Shown: positions 12,236-24,956, counted from the stretch's first letter. The stretch is DNA of 64,000 bases from Myrica gale (GCA_963930655.1 OZ005617.1:5706501-5770500); one strand, 5' to 3'. Numbers and translations: made by a program. Notes: a model not told the origin generated them from the letters alone.

Positions 12236-15200
12236 ATGGAGCATGCAGGGAAGGCATTGAACGTCATCATCAATAATGGCAGTGGTATGAATGTAATTGT
12301 TGAATCTGTGGTTGAGAGGTTGAAGCTGAAAAAAGAGAAGGATCCTGCACCTTACAAAATCAGCTGGGTAAATGAAGGGAGTTTGTTTCCTGTCCAGTAT
12401 CGATGTTTAGTTAAATTTGCGCTGGGAAAGCATTATCAAGATACGGTGTGGTGCGACATTATCCCCATAACTGTTTGTCATGTCTCATTGGGGAGGTCGT
12501 GGCTCTATGATAGGCGGGTGCATTAGGATGGCTATAAAAACACATATTCTTTTGTTTTTGAAGGGCGGCAAATGGTGTTGGAGCCCTTGCAAGTTGCCAG
12601 TTTTGACAATATGCAACCTGTAAAGTCTTTATTAAACATCAGTTCATTTTTTAAGGAGGTTCGCGAGACCGAATGGGTCTTTTGTTTGGTGGGCCGAGAG
12701 ACCAAGCAAAGCGATGGTGTTATTCCAGCAGAGCTTACAGTCGTGTTGGAAGAATTCCAAGACCTCATGCCAGGAGAATTACCTCAGCAACTCCCTCCAA
12801 TGCGAGAAGTCCAACATGCAGTTGATCTAATACCTGGGTCAACACTTCCAAATTTACCACATTACCGCATGAGCCCCATCGAACATAATGAGCTTCAGCA
12901 TCAAGTCAAGGAGTTATTAGAACGTGGGTTCATCCGCAAAAGTCTCAGCCCTTGTGTTGTGCCAGAACTCTTAACACTGAAGAAAGATGGAAGCTGGCGG
13001 ATGTGTATCGATAGTAGAGCAATCAACAAGATTTCAGTTAAGTATCGTTTTCCGATTACCCAGCTTGACGACATGTTGGATTTATTAAGTGAAGCATCAA
13101 TTTTTTTCAAAAATTGACCTTCGTAGCAGATATCATCAAGTTCGATTGCGGATCGGCGATGAATGGAAGACAACATTCAAGACTAAAGACGCTCTTTTCG
13201 AATGGTAATGATGTGAACCCCGTTATCCCGTAACGAGACCCAACAACTATAGGGAACCCAAGATCGTTTCTAGGACTGATTCGAATGGAACCTCGACCCG
13301 TTGCTTATGAAAGCAAGAACCTCAGTATGATGAGGACGCCACAAACGGTGATGGAAATCCGTTTGATAAGTCAGGATGAACGCCACGGGAAATCCCGATA
13401 AGTTCGATAAGTTTTTCAAAGAACCAAAGAGAATAACTCTCACAATTTCATTGATCAATGTCCCTTTCATTACAATGCAAGAGCTCCTATTTAAAGGGCT
13501 GAAAATAACAAGGAAATAAATCTTACATAGAAAACCTAATAAAATTCGAAATTAGCTAAGTAAAGAAAACTTTACTAGCCTAAAACACACCAGACACTTA
13601 AGGAAATATATTTCCTTATTTCCTAAACAAAATAAGACCAAGGAAATAAAATTCCCTATAAAACTAAGACCAAATCTGGATGGAAATACACTAAAATAAG
13701 GAAATGAAACATTCCTTATTTGACAAAGGCAAGCTGGACGTGAACAACACAATAATAAGCTAATTAAATATTCCTTATTTAACTAATTCTTAACCTGGAC
13801 GTTACTTCTCCTATATGCTTTAAAATTCAACTTTTATCTTTTCAAAAGGAAATGACACACACTCCTATAATAATCAAAAGACCATGAAAGGAAAGGATTT
13901 TGCCTTTAGAATTGCCATGCAATCCGATTCTTCTAGAATAGTCCCAAAAATATCTCTTGACCGGATCCTTCTAGAAAGTGGATCATCTTCGATGGGCCTC
14001 CGCGAATGGGCCTGGGCCCATATCTCATGAATGATTTCGTCGAGTACGTCCTTGAACTTCTTGTTTCGTTCTCTCGTAACCGGCTCTACGGGAACTTGAA
14101 ATAGGACATTTGAAGCCTTACTCGGATTCTCATCAGGTTGGTTATGCCCTTTGGTCTAACAAACTCGCCTAGTACATTCATGAGGCTGATGACGCAGACC
14201 CTCAAAGAATTTTTCGGTCGCTTTGTTGTCTTCTATTTTGACGATATTTTGATTTTCAGTCAGAGCCCAACGAAGCACATCGATCACTTGAAGCTAGTGT
14301 TATATAAGTTGCGCACGGAACAATTATATATTAATCAAGGTAAGTGCTCTTTTATGAAGACATAAGTGTATTTTCTTGGTTTTATTATTTCAAGTCGAGG
14401 TGTCAAAGCTGACTCATCCAAGGTCCAAGCCATACGTGATTGGCCAACACCCAAGTCCTTTTTTGATGTTCGTAGCTTCCATGGCCTTGCAACGTTCTAC
14501 TGGCGGTTTATTCAGGGGTTTAGTACTATCATGGCTGCTATAACTGACTGTTAAAAATCCAAAAGTTTTGTTTGGACTTCAGCTGCTGTACGAGCTTTTC
14601 AGAAAATCAAGGACTGCATATCCACCTCACCAGTCTTAAAACTGCCTGATTTCTCTAAAGTTTTTGAAGTCTCCTGTGATGCCTCGCACGTGGGAATTGG
14701 TGGTGTCTTAAGTCAAGATGGCCATCCGATAGCTTATTTCAGTGAGAAGTTAAATGAAGCCAAGCAAAAATACTCTGCTTACGAAATGGAGTTCTATGCC
14801 TTGATACAAACACTCAACCATTGACGTTATTACTTGATCCACTGGGAATTTATTTTATTCACTGATCATGACTCCCTCAAGCATTTACGATCACAGGATC
14901 GATTAAATGCTAAGCATGCTCAGTGGTTCGATTATATCTAGCAATTTGATTTTGTTATTCGGCATAAGTCTGGAAAAGAAAGCAAGGTTGCAGACGCACT
15001 TAGCCGATGACCCCATCTTTTGGCCACTTGCTCTATTTATGTGGCTGGTTTTGATTCCATCAAAGAGCAGTACAAAGCGGATCCGAATTTTCAAACAATA
15101 TGAGAGAAGCTGTTTTCTAATCCCACTGAAACTGACGCTCATTTTACGATCAGAGATGCATTTCTACTAAAGGATGCTAAGATATGTGTTCCAGATGGTT

Positions 15201-16470
15201 CTTTCCGTGAGTTCCTCATCACAGAACTCCACGGTGGTGGCCTCGCAGGGCATTTTGGGTTCGATAAAACAATGGCTTTGGTAAAAGATCATTTTTATTG
15301 GTCTAAATTGCGAAGAGATGTACATACATTGGTGGAACGCTGCAGAATTTGCCAAATTAATAAAGGGAATCAGCATAATACTGGGTTGTATACTCCAATG
15401 CCTATTCTCGATCGACCTTGGAAGGATATTAGTATTGACTTTATCCTTGGCTTGCCAAAAACTGTGAGAGGGCATGATTCCATAATAGTAGTTGTCGACA
15501 GATTTTCAAAAATGGCTCACTTCATCCCGTGTCGAAAGACATTCGATGTTTCTCTCATTCCAGCTCTCTTTATGACAGAGATCGTTCGTCTCCATGGTTT
15601 ACTGACTTCCATCGTCTCCGACCGCAATGCCAAACTCATGAGTTATTTCTGGAAAACTCTATGGGCTAAAATGGGGACGAAGTTGTTATTTTCTAATGCA
15701 TTTCATCCACAGACTGACTGTCAAACGGAAGTCACAAACAGAAGCTTAGGCAATCTTTTGTGGTGTCTAGTTGGTGATCACAAGGCGAGCTGGGATATGG
15801 TGGCGCCTCAAGCAGAATTCGTTTTTAATAGCTCTGTTAGCAGAACGACAGGTTCTGCCTTTTGAGATTGTCTATGATTCTAAACCAAAAGCACCAGTCT
15901 ATCTGCCTTCTTTTCCGCCACCAACACGAGTCAGTGAAGCCGCTATGGATTTTTCTCAATATATGTCGCAGATGCACGAAGAAGTCCGACGATGTATTGC
16001 TGTCAACTCCGCAAATTATGCTGAATGTGCTAATCTCAAGCGCATGTACAAGTTTTTCAAAGTGGGTGATGACATCTTATTCATTTATGGCTTGAATGTT
16101 TCCCACTTGGCAGTTTTCATAAGCTGCATGCACGACGAGCTGGTCCATTCAAAGTCAAACGATGGCTTGGTCCAAATGCATATCTAATTGAGCTTCCATC
16201 TGAGTATACTTTTAGTCCAATCTTTAATGTGGCAGATTTGACTGCATATAAAGGGGAATTAGCTGCTGACTTCCCAGTTGTTAAAGCACCAATCCGTGTC
16301 CCCACCGTTGCTGCACCACGAGAAGAACTTGACTCAATCCTTGATCATTAGTTCGTTACAACACGATGAGGGGGCAATGATAAATATTTGGTGACCTGGA
16401 GAAATCGTCCTCATTTTGATGCAGCTTGGATGCAGCCTGCAGAGATCAATCGCTTCAATCGATTTATTGA
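12236..16470 (+). pseudogene. gypsy pol: protease, RT, RNase H, integrase, chromodomain-like tail; interrupted
   Basis: Protease (12236-12526) reads VIINNGSGMNV where D(S/G)GS is expected, so the catalytic Asp appears lost. RT starts in the same frame (12572-13117) with YRMSPIEHNELQHQVKELL and KDGSWRMCIDSRAIN; an extra T in a T-run near 13100 shifts the frame, then an LTR-like unit (13209-14135) splits it. RT resumes at 14138 with [14 protein letters not shown] and YFDDILIFS. RNase H (about 14565-15007) keeps FEVSCDASHVGIGGVL and TDHDSLKHL but has stops at 14823 and near 14938. Integrase (15170-16200) shows the H-H-C-C finger and core D, D, E (IDFILGLP; VSDRNAKL; QTEVTN), with frame changes near 15851 and 16070. 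The end (16330-16470) resembles a chromodomain with two stops. Confidence 0.9.
13209..14135 (-). mobile_element. LTR-like unit (solo-LTR type) inserted in the gypsy RT
   Basis: This 927-bp block begins TGATGTGAACC and ends TCTCATCA, so it has TG...CA ends. The RT reading resumes directly on its right (FEW / LVMPFGL), which proves insertion. Flanks ggtaa and ggttg match at 3 of 5 positions; ggttg is what the uninterrupted RT would read. Minus-strand reading contains a decayed EPVTRERNKKFKDVL segment, related to GPVTRARAKKFQEVF in the copy at 25859-26677. A TATA-like TTTAAATAGG on the minus strand (about 13488) suits a minus orientation. Confidence 0.8.
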
Positions 16471-16511
16471 ATGAATATATTCATCGTCACTTGTCGGAGC
16501 CAAGTTCTTCT

Positions 16512-16525
16512 GAGGGAGAGGAAGT
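16512..16525 (+). other. Polypurine tract of gypsy element
   Basis: GAGGGAGAGGAAGT lies directly upstream of the 3' LTR, the expected plus-strand primer. Confidence 0.85.
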
Positions 16526-16903
16526 TGATGCAAATCACAATCACTATTGCCAGGGTTGAAGTCATGCACGTGAAGACAAGATTTCTGCTGCGAATTGTAC
16601 GTTACAATTGAAGACTATTTGAAATATGACCAGTTTTTGCGGAATACGGGTAGCTTACTGTTAGCGAGTCAAACTCTTTCAACCAGCATTTGCGGGTTGT
16701 TGTGATTATTTGATTTTATTGTTAGTTTTTTCATTTATTTTAGTTTCAGTTATAATGTAGTTCGACTATTTAAAAGTCGGTTGAGTTAATAAGAAGCGAT
16801 AAGAATTTTGCTATCATTAAGTTTTGACTTATAACTTTAGAGAGATTCTAAAGTTGTTTCGTTATTGACTTGGTGAGAGGCCGAGTGAAAAACAGTGTCA
16901 TCA
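16526..16903 (+). repeat. 3' LTR of gypsy element
   Basis: 378 bp, TGATGCAAATC to TCATCA, followed by the CCTCT target duplication. Confidence 0.95.
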
Positions 16904-16908
16904 CCTCT

Positions 16909-19900
16909 CTTAAAGGCTGGCCCTCATACGTTCGGGCCTTCACCTCCTTTGGACCGTGGACTAGCAAGTGGGCTTTGTGTTGGGAGTGTCTTCTGGTTTG
17001 GTTAGTGGGATTGGGTTGCTCACTAACTTTGACCGTAGTCTTTTATCTGAGGAACTGAAGTCCCCTGCCCCTCAGTTGGCCCAGCCTTAGTGCAAGACCT
17101 CTTCATTGGAGGCCTCTTATCCCATCCCTGAATAGACAACATCTCCACCTTCTGCTTGTGTACTTATCAGCTTGTCTCAAGTCAGTGGCATGGATAAAGG
17201 AAACCAGAAACTGTTTGATGCTTGGGAGGATAGTCCTCGGCTAAAAACGGTGACTGAGTTTTCTTTTGTGTCTACTGATGAATCTCCCCCTGTTCAGGGC
17301 TCTCTTGAGGTTGCAGACCTTTCCGCGCCTAGCCCAGTGCCATGATAGGTGTTTATTGGAACTGTTGTAGGTTGTGTAGGGCCACGATAGTTCGTTCTAT
17401 CTAGGGGATTCTTCACTCTCACAACCCAAATTTTTTGTGTTTAGATGAGACTAAAACAGCCAATATGGAACCTTTGTTGCATCATTTAGGTTTCTTTCAT
17501 TTTGTTTTTCATCCCCTGACTATTAGTAGAGGGCGTCTTGTGTTTACTTGGAGACAAGGTTTGGATGTGGAAGTGGTTTCTATTAATGAGAATGTTATCA
17601 GTTTGTTGGTTTACTCAGATCCTTCTCATATTCCCTGGTTATTGTCTATGGTTTATGGTCATACTATTTGGCATCAAAGAGCGAACTTTTGGAAGTTTTT
17701 ACATACTATTGTTAAAGCTTTTGGGGGCCCTTGGATTTGCCTCAGGGATTTTAATTGTTTATTGGCAAGTTCGGAGAAGTAGGGTGGTCTTCTGTTTGCC
17801 TCATCTCAAAACCCGTTACAACTCCTTATGGACACATTCGACCTCATTAATCTTGGTTTTAAAGGTCAAGTGTTCACTTAGTCCAATAACTATGATAGGC
17901 GGGCTAATATTAAGGAGCAGTTGGATCGTGTTTTTGCCAATTCAGATTGGAAAGCTTTATTCCCTAGATGTCGTGTGACTCACCTGTTGCGTGCATCTTT
18001 GGACCACGCACCCCTCTTAATTGAATCGGATGAGGAAGTTTGTTCATACCCGAATCATTTCAGGCTAATGATACTACATGTGGACAAGTTATTTTGGACT
18101 CTTGGGCCTTTGAGGCCACTGATCTCTAGCTTTCATATTATGCTCAAAAGTCAAGGAAGTTAAAAAAGTTATGAACTACTGGAACCGAACCCATTTTGGG
18201 CTTCTCAAGGAGCGAATGAAGGCTCTTTCCGCCTAAATCCAATCAGTTCAGGACAATATTGCTATCAAAAGAATGTAGGTGACAACTCTTCGTGAAGAGG
18301 ACAAAATGGAGCAGATGTGGCGAGTCAAATCTCACAAGACTTGATTAACTACTATAAATCTCAATACTAAATTATTTCACCTTTCTATTGTGATTCGGAG
18401 ATGGAGAAATGCTATTGAGTTCATCAAGGACGAGCACGAGAGTTGTCTCTCTTCTAGAAATTCGGTTGGTGATCACATTCTTAATTATTTTCATTCTTTA
18501 TTTGAGTCCTTCAACCCTTCCATTCCAGATGATCTTGAGGGCTTGATAACCCCCCTGATTTCTATCGAGGAAAATACCGACTTTTTCTTTATTCCAACTC
18601 TGGAGGAGATTCGGGTTGCAGTTTGGGGAATAGGCTCCCTCAAAAGTCCCAGACTAGATGAGGATGTCCGACCTATTTTACAAACAATACTGGGATATTG
18701 TTGGAGCGGATATGGTTGAGATGGTTCAAATTTCTTCAGTCGCGGGTATATGTTGACTTCTCTAAACCACTCTTTCATAACTTTGATCCCTAAAAATGAT
18801 CATCCTACTGAAATAGGCCATTATTGACACATTAGTTTGTGCAATGTGGCATATAAGATTAATTTCAAGATCTTGGCGAATCGGTTGAAACTTTTCTTAC
18901 CGAGACTTATATCACTCATGCAATCTCCGTTTGTTCAAGGTCAGGTGATCATGAAAAATTCGACCCTTACCCATGAAGTATTCCATATGTTAAAGAGCAA
19001 GGGGAAAAGAAGACAATATATGGCTATTCGTGCAAAGATTGAAAAATCTTATGACCGCTTGGAGTGGCTTCTCATCATCCGCACTATGCAATTATTTGGT
19101 TTTCATCCCACTTTTGTGCAATAGATCCATCAATGCCTGTCCTCTGATTCGTATTCCATTTTATTGAATGGATCTCCGTATGATTTTTTTAAACCTACGT
19201 GTGGACTACGTCAAGGAGATCTCATTTCTCCGCTGTTTTTTATTCGTGGTTCGGAAATGTTTTCCCGCATACTCACTCTGGCGGAGGCTCAGGGGTGTTT
19301 GCATGGTATTCAGACTGGCAGAGGGGTCCCTGCCATTTCACATTTATTATATACTGATGATCTTCTAATTTTTTGTAAAGCTGATATTATTGAAGCTCAA
19401 GTCATCTCTGAGTGTTTGAATCGCTATGGCAGCTGGTCAAGACAACATATCAATGTCCGAAAATCTTCAATCACCTTCAGCCATAGCACCAGTTCTAGTT
19501 AGGCTCAAGATATTTGTGGCGTGCTTCAGCTCACGCGAAAGGAACACGTTGAGAATCATCTTGGTCTGCCGGTCTCTATTGACCAGAATAAAAATTTAAA
19601 ATTCGAAGCAATCTATGAGCGGGTGAAAATTCGGTTGGAGAGTTGGCAGATGCACACTTTATCTCAAGTCGACAAATTGGTTCTTATTCGGTCTATGGCT
19701 TCTGCTATTCCTGCGTATACGATGAACCAATTTATATTGCCTAAAACTTTATTTCATCGTATTGATTCCACGCTAATGAGGTTCTGGTGGGGATTTCCTG
19801 ATGATGGTCAACGACATTTGTTCCTCAAGTCATAAGAGCCTATTTGTCAACCTAAAGCTCGGGATGGCCTTCGGCTCAAGCTTATGTGGATCTTAATAGA

Positions 19901-20740
19901 GCGCAGCTTACGAAACTGGCTCGGACAATTCAATCCGACCCAAAATAAGCTTTGGGTTCAAATAATCCAAGCTAAATATTTGCATTCCAAATTTGTTTGG
20001 GATGTGCAGCCCAAACCTGGATCATCTTGGTTTTGGAGAGGCATGACTTGGGTGGCCGCTATTCTTCAAGTTGGCGATGGCTTTCATATTGGGGCAGAGG
20101 TCTCCACCAACCTTTGGTCTGATCCGTGGACACATCCACATCCCCAGACCCTGTTCCTCGACTGGGTAGCCATACAAATGACCCTGAGGCTATGATGAAT
20201 AGTCTGTTTATCTCCTCCTTTTTTATTTGGAATGCTGGTTTAATTAAAGACTAGTTTAATGAAGCAGACGCTGAGTGGATTTTGAACAATAGTAATTCTT
20301 CAGGTAATCGGGAGGATAGTTTGATATGGACCCCTAATCCTAAAGTGGAGGAAAATTTAGGCGGTGCCTATCCAAGATCGTCTCAAGTTACTTTTTTGGA
20401 AAATTGGTTGGACTGCTCTCCCGTGTTGGACTAATACTTGCTGGTCTGAAGCACCTATGGAAGAGGAGCTGTCTTGTTCGTTCTATCAAATGGAGCCTGA
20501 GAGTCTAGAGCATTTATTTTTTGGTTGCCCTATTGCTTGTATGGCTTGGATAGAATCTCCATGGTTTACCACAACGTAGTATTGGGGAGTGGATCAAGCT
20601 GATACTCCATTCGACTACTACTTTGCACCTTCCCTTGGTGGATCAACAACTTTTCATCCTTTTTGTTTCCATTCTTTTTTATTCCTTATGGTTTTCCCGG
20701 AAACAAGTGGTCCATCACGACATCGAGGTAGTCCCTAAAG
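16909..20740 (+). mobile_element. Second L1-type LINE, degenerate, 5'-truncated
   Basis: Endonuclease, RT and the zinc-binding RT tail occur in order on the plus strand. The recognisable part starts near 17342 just right of the gypsy element; no ORF1 knuckle is visible on either side of the gypsy insertion, so the LINE was probably already short at its 5' end. The 3' end is set near the end of the zf-RVT region; no clear poly-A tail was found, only a T-rich stretch at about 20747. Confidence 0.85.
17342..20579 (+). pseudogene. LINE ORF2: endonuclease, reverse transcriptase, zf-RVT; many stops
   Basis: The endonuclease (17342-18160) begins MIGVYWNCCRLC and keeps CLDETKT, RDFNCLL and SLDHAPLL. 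The RT (18390-19500) has LNTKLFH, LITLIPK, ISLCNVAYK, a degraded RAKIEKSYDRLEW, CGLRQGDLISPLFF and LLYTDDLLIF; the catalytic box is YTDD rather than YADD. RT thumb and linker follow (19521-20195), and a zinc-binding domain (20364-20579) with CSFYQMEPESLEHLFFGC. Stops interrupt Trp codons at QVFT*SNN (near 17880) and FVQ*IHQ (near 19125), and an Arg codon at GHY*HIS (near 18825). The copy cannot encode an active product. Confidence 0.88.
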
Positions 20741-21410
20741 CTTTTCATTTTTTTTTTTGTTTCTTTCTACTCATATGTTCTAATGTGTCTGACAGTCGAG
20801 AAAATTCATGCACATGATAGTAAATGCCACAGATGACAAAACCAACCCTCGACGACTGGATCCATCTATCGTTATCTTTGTAAAGGCTATTCACTTGTCA
20901 CTACTGGCGTTGTTAATTAATGTCGCTTTGACGAAAACTTCAACTGCAATTACCCGCCATTTCTTAATTATGAGTATATCATTTGATGCAGTTTAATGTA
21001 ACGCAATGCTTTGCAAGTTATCAAAAGCATATGCATGTCCAATTATTAAACTACAAACCTTTTGTCATTTTAAATATCTTTTTAATTACTCCTTCATATA
21101 ATGATTCATGTTCAAGGATAGTTATCTTAGACGCATACACCTTCCTAACTAGACGGAAAAAAGTAAAGAAAATTGCTTGTATTTGTGTATACCTTGAAGC
21201 ATGGAATTCAATATATGACACATTTAAGGGCACATCAATACTAATTGTAGTGTAAATACCTCCTTCAAGACTATGTTGCTATCTTATAATGCTTCTTGGT
21301 AATTAAACTTTTATCAATAGTGTCACTTTGTTGACAAAAGTTAAGGATCGATCCGATAATTTAACCTTGAAGTTTGAACTAAATTCATATATATATATAT
21401 GTGTGTGTGT
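20741..21410. other. Gap: intergenic, nothing recognised
   Basis: AT-rich sequence with only short chance reading frames on both strands; no repeat ends or gene motifs were seen. A TA/TG microsatellite lies at 21387-21411. Confidence 0.5.
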
Positions 21411-23607
21411 GTCACGCCCTGTGCTAGTGAAATTCTTTTGATGTTTTTGGTGAAAATAGACTCTAAGTGCCGAATACATGTATTTTTACCTTATGGATTT
21501 TAGAAATTATGTTATCTTAATTTTCAAATATAGTGAAATGGTTTGCATTTGGAGGTGGGAACACAAAAGAGGAATGGAGTCTTGGTATGCGCGGGTTGCA
21601 CTTGAGAATGAAAGCAACTTTTATTTGGTTAATTTCTTTCCTTGCTTTGTGTGCTTTGCTTTTAAAATTGTGAACTTGTGTATCATTTTTGTATTCTTTG
21701 TTGGATAGAGGAAGTTTTGTGAAATGGAAGGGGCGGCAGTGCCCTAAAATAAATGATAGACATGTATTATATCAATGAAAAGAAAATTGTGAATGGTGAT
21801 GTTTGTGTGATGAATTGTTGTTGTCAACTATCTTTGAATATGCTTTTGATAAGTTAGAAATAATTAAAGTACATCAGCACACATGCATTAACATTGTAAG
21901 TAAAAAAAAAGATACATGCAAAAACCGATTGCTTAAGGAATTTTTCTAGTTGGTACAAATTTTATTTTGACTCCAAACTGTCCAAATATGAATTTTAATA
22001 ATTCTAGGTCTTACACCAAAAAATTTCAACTAATTTAGATTAGTGGAAATGACCGAATACCCTTGGGAGCACCTGGGGCAGTTTCGACATTTTAGAAAAA
22101 GATAGGAGTAAAAATGTCCAATACCAGAATTTTTAGACCTATGATTATTATGAATTAAATCCAAGGGAATTAAGATGGAAATTAGAGCCCATAACTAATT
22201 CACATGAGGTCCAAAACACAAGGCCTAATGTGAAAATAAAAACGACCTATTAGGTTTAATATGATTTTAATCTATTAATCAAAAAGGGTCTAGAACCAAA
22301 ATTACAGACTTGCTATATTTCCCTTTTAATTGTTTAAATGTCAGTTATAATTTTATTTTGTTATATGTCATGCACCCCATTGACCGTCCTTGGTGAATTG
22401 ATTATCGATTATGCATATGATATCTGTTGCATCAACATATCATGGGTATGGAGATTCCGTTGATCGAAATGACGGTACTTCTGTGGGATAGTGCAAGCCA
22501 CCACTGAAAGGATAATAGTTGGTATCCCTAGGCGATAGAATAATGCATACCTCTATTTCTGTTACTTATTCTCTATTTCTGTTACTTCTATTTTTTTCTC
22601 GTTGCATGTCATGTCCCTATCCCTACTTACTGAGTCAGCAGGACTCACACCTTTCATTTGTGATTTTTTTTTGTATGTACCACTATGAACGATGGACCTG
22701 GCAGATGATGACATTTATGAGCGAGCACATCTTGGATTTTAACACACACGTCTTAGTCATTACGATTTAGACGTAGGTTACAGACACGTTTGAGGTGTAC
22801 GAGCCCCAATGGTACCTCAAGGGTCCACCTATGTCCCCTCCTCCTCAGGTAAAGGATTGTGGGCCGGTTGATGTCGACCCAGCCCTCCTGCACATAGTCC
22901 CTCCTCCATCGGCTCCGCTAGCAGATAGCACCAGGAAAAACGAGCTTGTCGTCCTATCCTTTGATACATAGTCACTATTTATGTTACTTATTCTCTATTT
23001 CTGTTACTTCTATTTTTTTCTTGTTACATGTCATGTCCCCTTATCCCTACTTACTGAGTCAGCAAGACTCACCCCTTTTATTTGTGATTTTTTTTTGTGT
23101 ATCGCTGTGGACGATGGACCTGACAGATGATGACGTTTAGGAGCGAGCAAATCTTAGATTTTAACACACACATCTTAGTCATTACGATTTAGACGTATGT
23201 TACAAACACGTTTGAGGTGTACGTGGAGTACGAGCCCTAATGGTAGAGGACTGTGGCCTGGTCGATGTCGACCCAGCCCTCCTGCACATAGCCCCTCCTC
23301 CACCGGCTCTGCTAGCAGAGAGCACCGGGGAAAACGAGCTTGTCATCCTATCCTCTGATACAGAGTCAGGGAATGAGTAGACTTCAGCAGTAGTCATTCT
23401 TTTGCTTTATTTGTTTAGGTAGCCGTTTCACGGATGATGTATTACAAAAAGTTGTAGATAACTTATGTTTTTGTGCCTATTTTCTCTTCCTTTTGTATTC
23501 CTCATTAAGGATATTTTGTAAATGAAAAAATCCATGATCATAGTGGAACTGTTTATATTTTCAAAAAGTTCTCTTATTCCATTTCTTGTCTTATGCCATA
23601 TTCGATT
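21411..23607. repeat. LTR-like repetitive region with a tandem duplication of about 0.4 kb
   Basis: The segment 22549-22970 is repeated as 22971-23370 (TTACTTATTCTCTATTTCTG, the ACTTACTGAGTCAGCA core and GTCGACCCAGCCCTCCTGCA recur in both). The second copy lacks about 28 bases before the GTCGACCC block. The TACTGAGTCAGCAGGACTCAC core resembles the region near LTRs of some plant gypsy elements; this family link is my inference. No coding signal with retrotransposon motifs was found in it. Confidence 0.6.
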
Positions 23608-23826
23608 TTATTTTCTAACCGTTGCTCCATGAAGATCTTGTTCCAGTAATGCGTTCTTAGATAGCCACCATCTCTTTGCTTCCCTAGACAGCTTATAAGC
23701 AGCATACATCACCTTCTGCTCATCAGTGCAACCCGACACTCTAAACATCTCCCCGATATTCAGAATGCAATTCTTAGCAGACACCAGGTCAGACATTTTG
23801 GTCATTTTACTGCCGAATTCTATCAA
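23608..23826 (-). pseudogene. Retrotransposon gag fragment
   Basis: The minus-strand frame contains EMFRVSGCTDEQKVMYA and YKLSREAKRWW, the capsid signature of plant Ty3/gypsy gag. Only about 72 codons are present; no pol follows. Confidence 0.75.
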
Positions 23827-24753
23827 GTTTAACGGAAATTTTGACTGTGGACGAACATTGCAAATGTTTCATACTTATAGGATGTAAATCGCATTTTTTA
23901 AAGTTAAGGGGAGTGAAATGCAATGGACGCAAACTTATGGGGCGAACAATGTATTTTCCCCTTTTTCCCAAATAGCAACACGAGTTACGAGTTTGAAACA
24001 AGACACGTTACAATCGAAAATATCTTTGAAAACAATAAAAAAATGGTAAAAACTTATTGTGATACTCTAAATTTCACATGGAGTAGGTCGAGTGAGAAAA
24101 TAAAATAAATAAGAGATGAGTTTTATAAAGGCCAAGTTTCAGATTGAGATGTTACTAGATTGAGTTTGACCTTATAATAATTTTAAGGAATTTTAAAAAC
24201 AATCTTGTCAAATCATTTTAAAGTGTACAAATGGTATTAGAGATAAAAAGGAAGAATGAGAGATAATTTATACAATGACTATCTATCGATGAGGATTCTT
24301 GGTCGTATTCCGTCTTACAATTCCATGGGTCTCAAAATTAGTTTCAAATATCAAAATTTCAAATTTCAAATTACAACCTCAAACTGAAATCAAAACTGAA
24401 ATTTTAACTCCTTTCCCAAACATGTCCTTGAGACGCTGCTACTTGATAAGAAAGAAAAAGAAATCGCCAAAACAAAAGATAAAAAAGCATTATTTGACCT
24501 GTCCATACGGCATTGGCAAGTTTCCACTTCGCAACAAGACAGTATAAATATCTTATTCTCGTCTGTTTTTTCTTCTCACCTTTCTACCATTTTCTATAGA
24601 CTGACAGAGAAGTATGATATGACTCACCATTTTTTTTTAGCGTAAGATATGCTATTATGCTACTTGATCAGATGAAAGCGAAGACACGACCGGCCGCGTG
24701 GGAGTAGAACGATAGGGACAGGGTCTCCCACGTGTACACTCTCGAAGAATATA
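23827..24753. other. Gap: intergenic, no gene recognised
   Basis: AT-rich DNA with only chance short reading frames. An A-rich, purine-biased stretch around 24440-24500 is low complexity. Confidence 0.5.
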
Positions 24754-24950
24754 GGGTATGTTTGAGGATGAAAATTTTGGGTATTAAGGTTTGGGAAATA
24801 TTATAAAGTAAAGAAATGTTATAGGAGTTGGTGAAAAAGTGAAGAGAGAAGATTTTTAATAAATATTATTATAATAAAAAATTATGTGGTGAATTTTTTA
24901 GTAATAAATCTAAAATTTTGAGCCTAATTAATTGGGACACAAATACGCCC
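24754..24950. mobile_element. Tourist-like MITE, copy A
   Basis: 197 bp with ends GGGTATGTTTG and (complement) GGGCGTATTTG, flanked by ATA at 24751-24753 and 24951-24953. Internal sequence matches the copy at 40780-40944 (AATATTATAA, AAAAAATTATGTGG, TTTTGAGCCTAA-like). Confidence 0.8.
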
Positions 24951-24956
24951 ATAACG

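Larger units (their letters stand above)
10464..16908 (+). mobile_element. Ty3/gypsy chromovirus-like LTR retrotransposon with target duplication CCTCT
   Basis: The element proper is 10469-16903 (6435 bp). LTRs begin TGATG and end ATCA. A perfect 5-bp target duplication, CCTCT, flanks it at 10464-10468 and 16904-16908. Order: 5' LTR, tRNA-Met primer site, gag with zinc knuckle, protease, RT, RNase H, integrase with HHCC and DDE motifs, a C-terminal chromodomain-like tail, polypurine tract, 3' LTR. This gag-PR-RT-RH-INT order is that of Ty3/gypsy (Metaviridae-type plant elements). Every coding module has stops or frameshifts and the RT is split by another insertion at 13209-14135, so it is defective. 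LTR identity is roughly 90% by eye, which suggests an old insertion. Confidence 0.95.
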
